A program made the position numbers and the translations under genes. Shown here in pieces: positions 38,031 to 39,739 of a stretch of DNA of 39,739 nucleotides. Origin of the DNA: Candidatus Egerieimonas intestinavium (GTDB taxonomy: Bacteria; Bacillota; Clostridia; Lachnospirales; Lachnospiraceae); the NCBI GenBank assembly GCA_018711815.1, contig DVHU01000094.1:1-39739 (forward strand). Direction: 5' to 3'. The notes beneath the pieces were generated by a model that worked only from the letters and a program-made list of their open reading frames with translations, was not told the DNA's origin and made no database searches. The stretch's first letter is position 1. Each line of letters begins with the position of its first letter.

Positions 38031-38453
38031 ATGGATTGGAAAGTTAAATGTATACCCGCTCTGACAGCGCATCATGTTTTTCTTTCCCCTCAGCATTTCG
38101 ACCGTTTCGAGCAGCTCTATGCCTTACTGGAAGGCAGCCACCTTTTTACCAAGGGTCTCTGCAAATGTGCTTTTCTTGCTGCCTGGGACCATGATTTGAC
38201 TATAAAATTCCGAAACACCGTGCTCCCACTGCTGAGAAGTGGAAAAATAGAACAAAACCGACTCATTGCTAAAGCTAAAGAAGACTTGTACAGCCGCGAT
38301 CCCAACATGAAGGTCATCTACCAGATGGTAATGGATTTTCTGCAGTACCCAGATCAGACGCCCTCTGAGGCCTGCATGCTGTCCCTGTCCCCCAACTGGC
38401 TGCCGGTGGCAGACAGCGCCCTGGAGGCCAGCCATATTATTGATCGGTTGTAG
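38031..38453 (+). CDS. Unknown 140-residue soluble protein divergent from rpoB
   Basis: 140 residues from the ATG at 38031, with AAAGGGG as ribosome site; the longer frame from 37743 runs over the rpoB promoter and is AT-rich non-coding-like, so it was rejected. The protein starts MDWKVKCIPALTAHHVFLSP, is mixed helical and has no signal or membrane segment. Features: a Phe/Tyr/Leu-rich N-terminal half (FDRFEQLYALLEGSHLF), KEDLYSRDPNMK, and a C-terminal SPNWLPVADSALEASHIIDR. No family recognised. It is one of only two plus-strand genes. A repeat locus begins 6 nt after its stop. Confidence 0.75.
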   Translation: MDWKVKCIPALTAHHVFLSPQHFDRFEQLYALLEGSHLFTKGLCKCAFLAAWDHDLTIKFRNTVLPLLRSGKIEQNRLIAKAKEDLYSRDPNMKVIYQMVMDFLQYPDQTPSEACMLSLSPNWLPVADSALEASHIIDRL

Positions 38454-38458
38454 GGGCT

Positions 38459-38594
38459 GCAAAGGAACTTAATCAAGAAAACAGGCACCGCGTTTGTGCT
38501 ACAGACGCAAAGGAACCTAATCACGAAAACAGATACGCGTTTGTGCTACAGACGCAAAGGAACCTAACTATGAAAACAGATACGCGTTTGTGCT
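38459..38594. repeat. Tandem array, 47-48-bp period, about 2.8 copies, left side of hairpin core B
   Basis: GCAAAGGAACYTAA starts at 38459, 38507 and 38554; each unit ends GCGTTTGTGCT. The last unit's end (38572-38593) is the left arm of hairpin core B, as in locus A. Confidence 0.8.
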
Positions 38595-38668
38595 CCGCCT
38601 GCGCCGCCTGGAGCCTATGGTCTCCAGGCTCGGCTCGGCAAAGTCGCACAAATCGCGTACCTGTTTTC
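38572..38668. repeat. Hairpin element, copy B
   Basis: Arms 38572-38593 and 38646-38668 pair over about 21 bp with one bulge and one A-C mismatch. The 52-nt core (38594-38645) has stem GCCTGGAG/CTCCAGGC (38606-38613 with 38622-38629) and ends GCTCGGCAAAGTC, like copy A. The arms are unrelated in sequence to those of copy A. Confidence 0.8.
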
Positions 38669-38689
38669 TTTTTACGTTTTTGCAGGCGA

Positions 38690-39280
38690 TTAGTAGGATA
38701 AAGGCCGGGAGGCTTTTCTTTTTCCGAAGTGCTTTTTCAGGCAGGAAGTAGGACAAAGGCCGGGAGGCTTTTCTTTTTCCGAAGTGCTTTTGCTGGCGGG
38801 AAGTAGGACGAAGGCCGGGAGGCTTTTCTTTTTTTCGCTGCGCTTTTGCTGGCGGACAGTAGGGCGAAAGCCGGAGGGATTTCCTTTCCTTCGCTGCACT
38901 TCCGCAGGTAGGAAGCAGGACGGACACTGGGAGGCTTTTCTTTTTCCGAAGTGCTTTTGCGGGCGGGCAGTAGGACGAAGGCCGGGAGGCTTTTCTTTTT
39001 TCCGAAGTGCTTTTCAGGCAGGAAGTAGGACAAAGGCCGGGAGGCTTTTCTTTTTTTCGCTGCGCTTTTGCTGGCGGACAGTAGGGCGAAAGCCGGAGGG
39101 ATTTCCTTTCCTTCGCTGCACTTTTGCGGGCGGACAGTAGGATAAAGGCCGGGAGGTTTTTCTTTTTTCCGAAGTGCTTTTGCAGGCGGACAGTAGGGCG
39201 AAGGCCGGGAGGCTTTTCTTTTTCCGAAGTGCTTTTGCTGGCGGGCAATAGGATGGGCGCTGGAAGGGGGCTTTCCCTTG
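38690..39280. repeat. Tandem array, 55-57-bp period, about 11 copies, between hairpins B and C
   Basis: GGCTTTTC (or its GGATTTCC variant) starts at 38711, 38766, 38821, 38876, 38933, 38988, 39043, 39098, 39155, 39211 and 39268; typical units carry CCGGGAGG, CTTTTTCCGAAGTGC and AGTAGG. A higher-order repeat of four units (about 222 bp) links 38821 and 39043. The many open frames here (Lys/Ser/Pro/Leu-rich) are artefacts of the repeat. 39281-39365 is unique DNA with a small GCGCT/AGCGC hairpin. Confidence 0.85.
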
Positions 39281-39365
39281 AGCGCTCGAAAGCGCAGGCA
39301 GCACAGGGTGCAGCTGACAGCCCGGAAGGCAGCAGTATACTTCTGTGTTCCGCCGAAAGGTGCAA

Positions 39366-39461
39366 AAAGCAGGTATGACGTTTGTGTGACTTTGCCGAGC
39401 ACAGCCTGGAGACTACAGGCTCCAGGTGAGCGCAGGCGGAACACAAACGCATACCTGCTTT
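39366..39461. repeat. Hairpin element, copy C, inverted relative to A and B
   Basis: Arms 39366-39387 and 39441-39461 pair over 21 bp with one bulged base. The 53-nt core (39388-39440) read on the minus strand matches cores A and B, with stem CCTGGAG/CTCCAGG. Together with copy B it brackets the 11-unit array in inverted orientation. Confidence 0.8.
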
Positions 39462-39592
39462 CTATCCCCTTCCAGACCGGAACACAACCAGCATACCTAC
39501 TCCCCCTCCCCTTCAGGCCGGAACCCAATCAGCATACCTGCTTTTTATCCCCTTCAGGCCGGATCCTCAACCAGCATACCTGCTTTTTATTA
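39449..39592. repeat. Tandem array, 41-42-bp period, about 3.5 copies, right side of hairpin C
   Basis: GCATACCT starts at 39449, 39491, 39532 and 39574, with CCCCTTCAGGCCGG between. The first unit contains the right arm of hairpin C. Confidence 0.8.
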
Positions 39593-39612
39593 TGCACCCG
39601 GCGGCACGCAGT

Positions 39613-39735
39613 CAAGACCACCGGCTTAGCCGGTGGCTTGTTCTGCCCCTATAAGGGGCTATTACCTGCTTGCGCCCGGAAGGCGCACTGAAAGTCTGCC
39701 AACTGCACCACATCCACAGCCGCCCCTGAAGGGGC
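39613..39735. other. GC-rich multi-hairpin segment, possible end of an IS200/IS605-type element
   Basis: Four hairpins lie in 123 nt: 39613-39640 (CCACCGGC TTA GCCGGTGG with flanking CAAG/CTTG), 39645-39659 (GCCCC TATAA GGGGC), 39671-39687 (TGCGCC/GGCGCA) and 39722-39735 (GCCCC TGAA GGGGC). Subterminal hairpins of this kind are typical of IS200/IS605 ends and of the RNA made from their right ends. No transposase is visible before the window stops, so this is a suggestion. No tRNA fold was found here. Confidence 0.4.
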
Positions 39736-39739
39736 TTAC

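Noticed and set aside
38690-39280. CRISPR array
   Set aside because: Units are contiguous and similar along their whole length, without unique spacers of constant size, and no cas gene is present.
38568-39528. Lys/Ser/Pro/Leu-rich open frames on the minus strand
   Set aside because: They are translations of the 55-57-bp tandem array and hairpins; repeated units have no ribosome sites and no function suggested.

Overview
The window looks like the chromosome of an acetogenic, Gram-positive, moderately GC-rich member of the Clostridia, most likely a Lachnospiraceae (Blautia- or Marvinbryantia-like). The genus is inference. The evidence is a Wood-Ljungdahl CO dehydrogenase (cooS) followed by the start of acetyl-CoA synthase (acsB), a typical Firmicute folate operon, the rpoBC and rpsL-rpsG-fusA-tuf genes, and good sigma-A type promoters. 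Almost every gene lies on the minus strand; only a lysR gene (2565-3473) and an orphan gene (38031-38453) are on the plus strand.

Layout on the plus-strand coordinate. 1-2041: acsB (5' end only) and cooS. 2042-2564: a divergent control region with a 249-bp cloverleaf-like inverted-repeat element. 2565-3473: lysR. 3529-9440: one minus-strand operon, folC-folE-HD protein-folP-folBK, ending with a PP2C phosphatase and a membrane TPR protein. 9684-14376: tuf, fusA, rpsG, rpsL, with promoters before tuf and rpsL. 14541-14903: a repeat locus. 14911-28615: a large minus-strand cluster of regulatory and envelope genes (FHA-FHA-ABC transporter, zinc-ribbon proteins, transmembrane Ser/Thr kinase with TPRs, a 46-residue membrane protein, YARHG and C-type-lectin-like receptors, FHA protein, receiver-like protein, two TPR membrane proteins). 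28696-30054: a membrane-anchored family 3 beta-N-acetylhexosaminidase. 30119-37728: rpoC and rpoB. 38031-38453: an unknown gene. 38459-39592: a 1.1-kb repeat locus. 39613-39735: a GC-rich multi-hairpin segment, possibly the end of an IS200/IS605-type element.

The most interesting system is what appears to be a phosphothreonine signalling network built around the information-processing operons. The kinase, three FHA domains, three zinc-ribbon/TM proteins with possible phosphothreonine docking motifs, and two TPR proteins sit between rpoC and rpsL, which are neighbours in many bacteria. The matching PP2C phosphatase and a third TPR paralogue sit at the tail of the folate operon just beyond tuf. 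Predicted topology puts the kinase, FHA and zinc-ribbon modules in the cytoplasm and the TPR, lectin-like, YARHG and glycan-binding-like modules outside, which suggests envelope sensing. The ABC transporter has the same domain order as mycobacterial Rv1747, a kinase-regulated exporter.

The second interesting item is a family of three intergenic elements (14676-14778, 38572-38668, 39366-39461 inverted). They share a hairpin core of about 53 nt with a compensatory base change, but the flanking arms are different in sequence yet self-complementary in each copy. The arms are also the last unit of neighbouring tandem arrays. I do not recognise this family.

All functional calls come from reading motifs; no database search was run.
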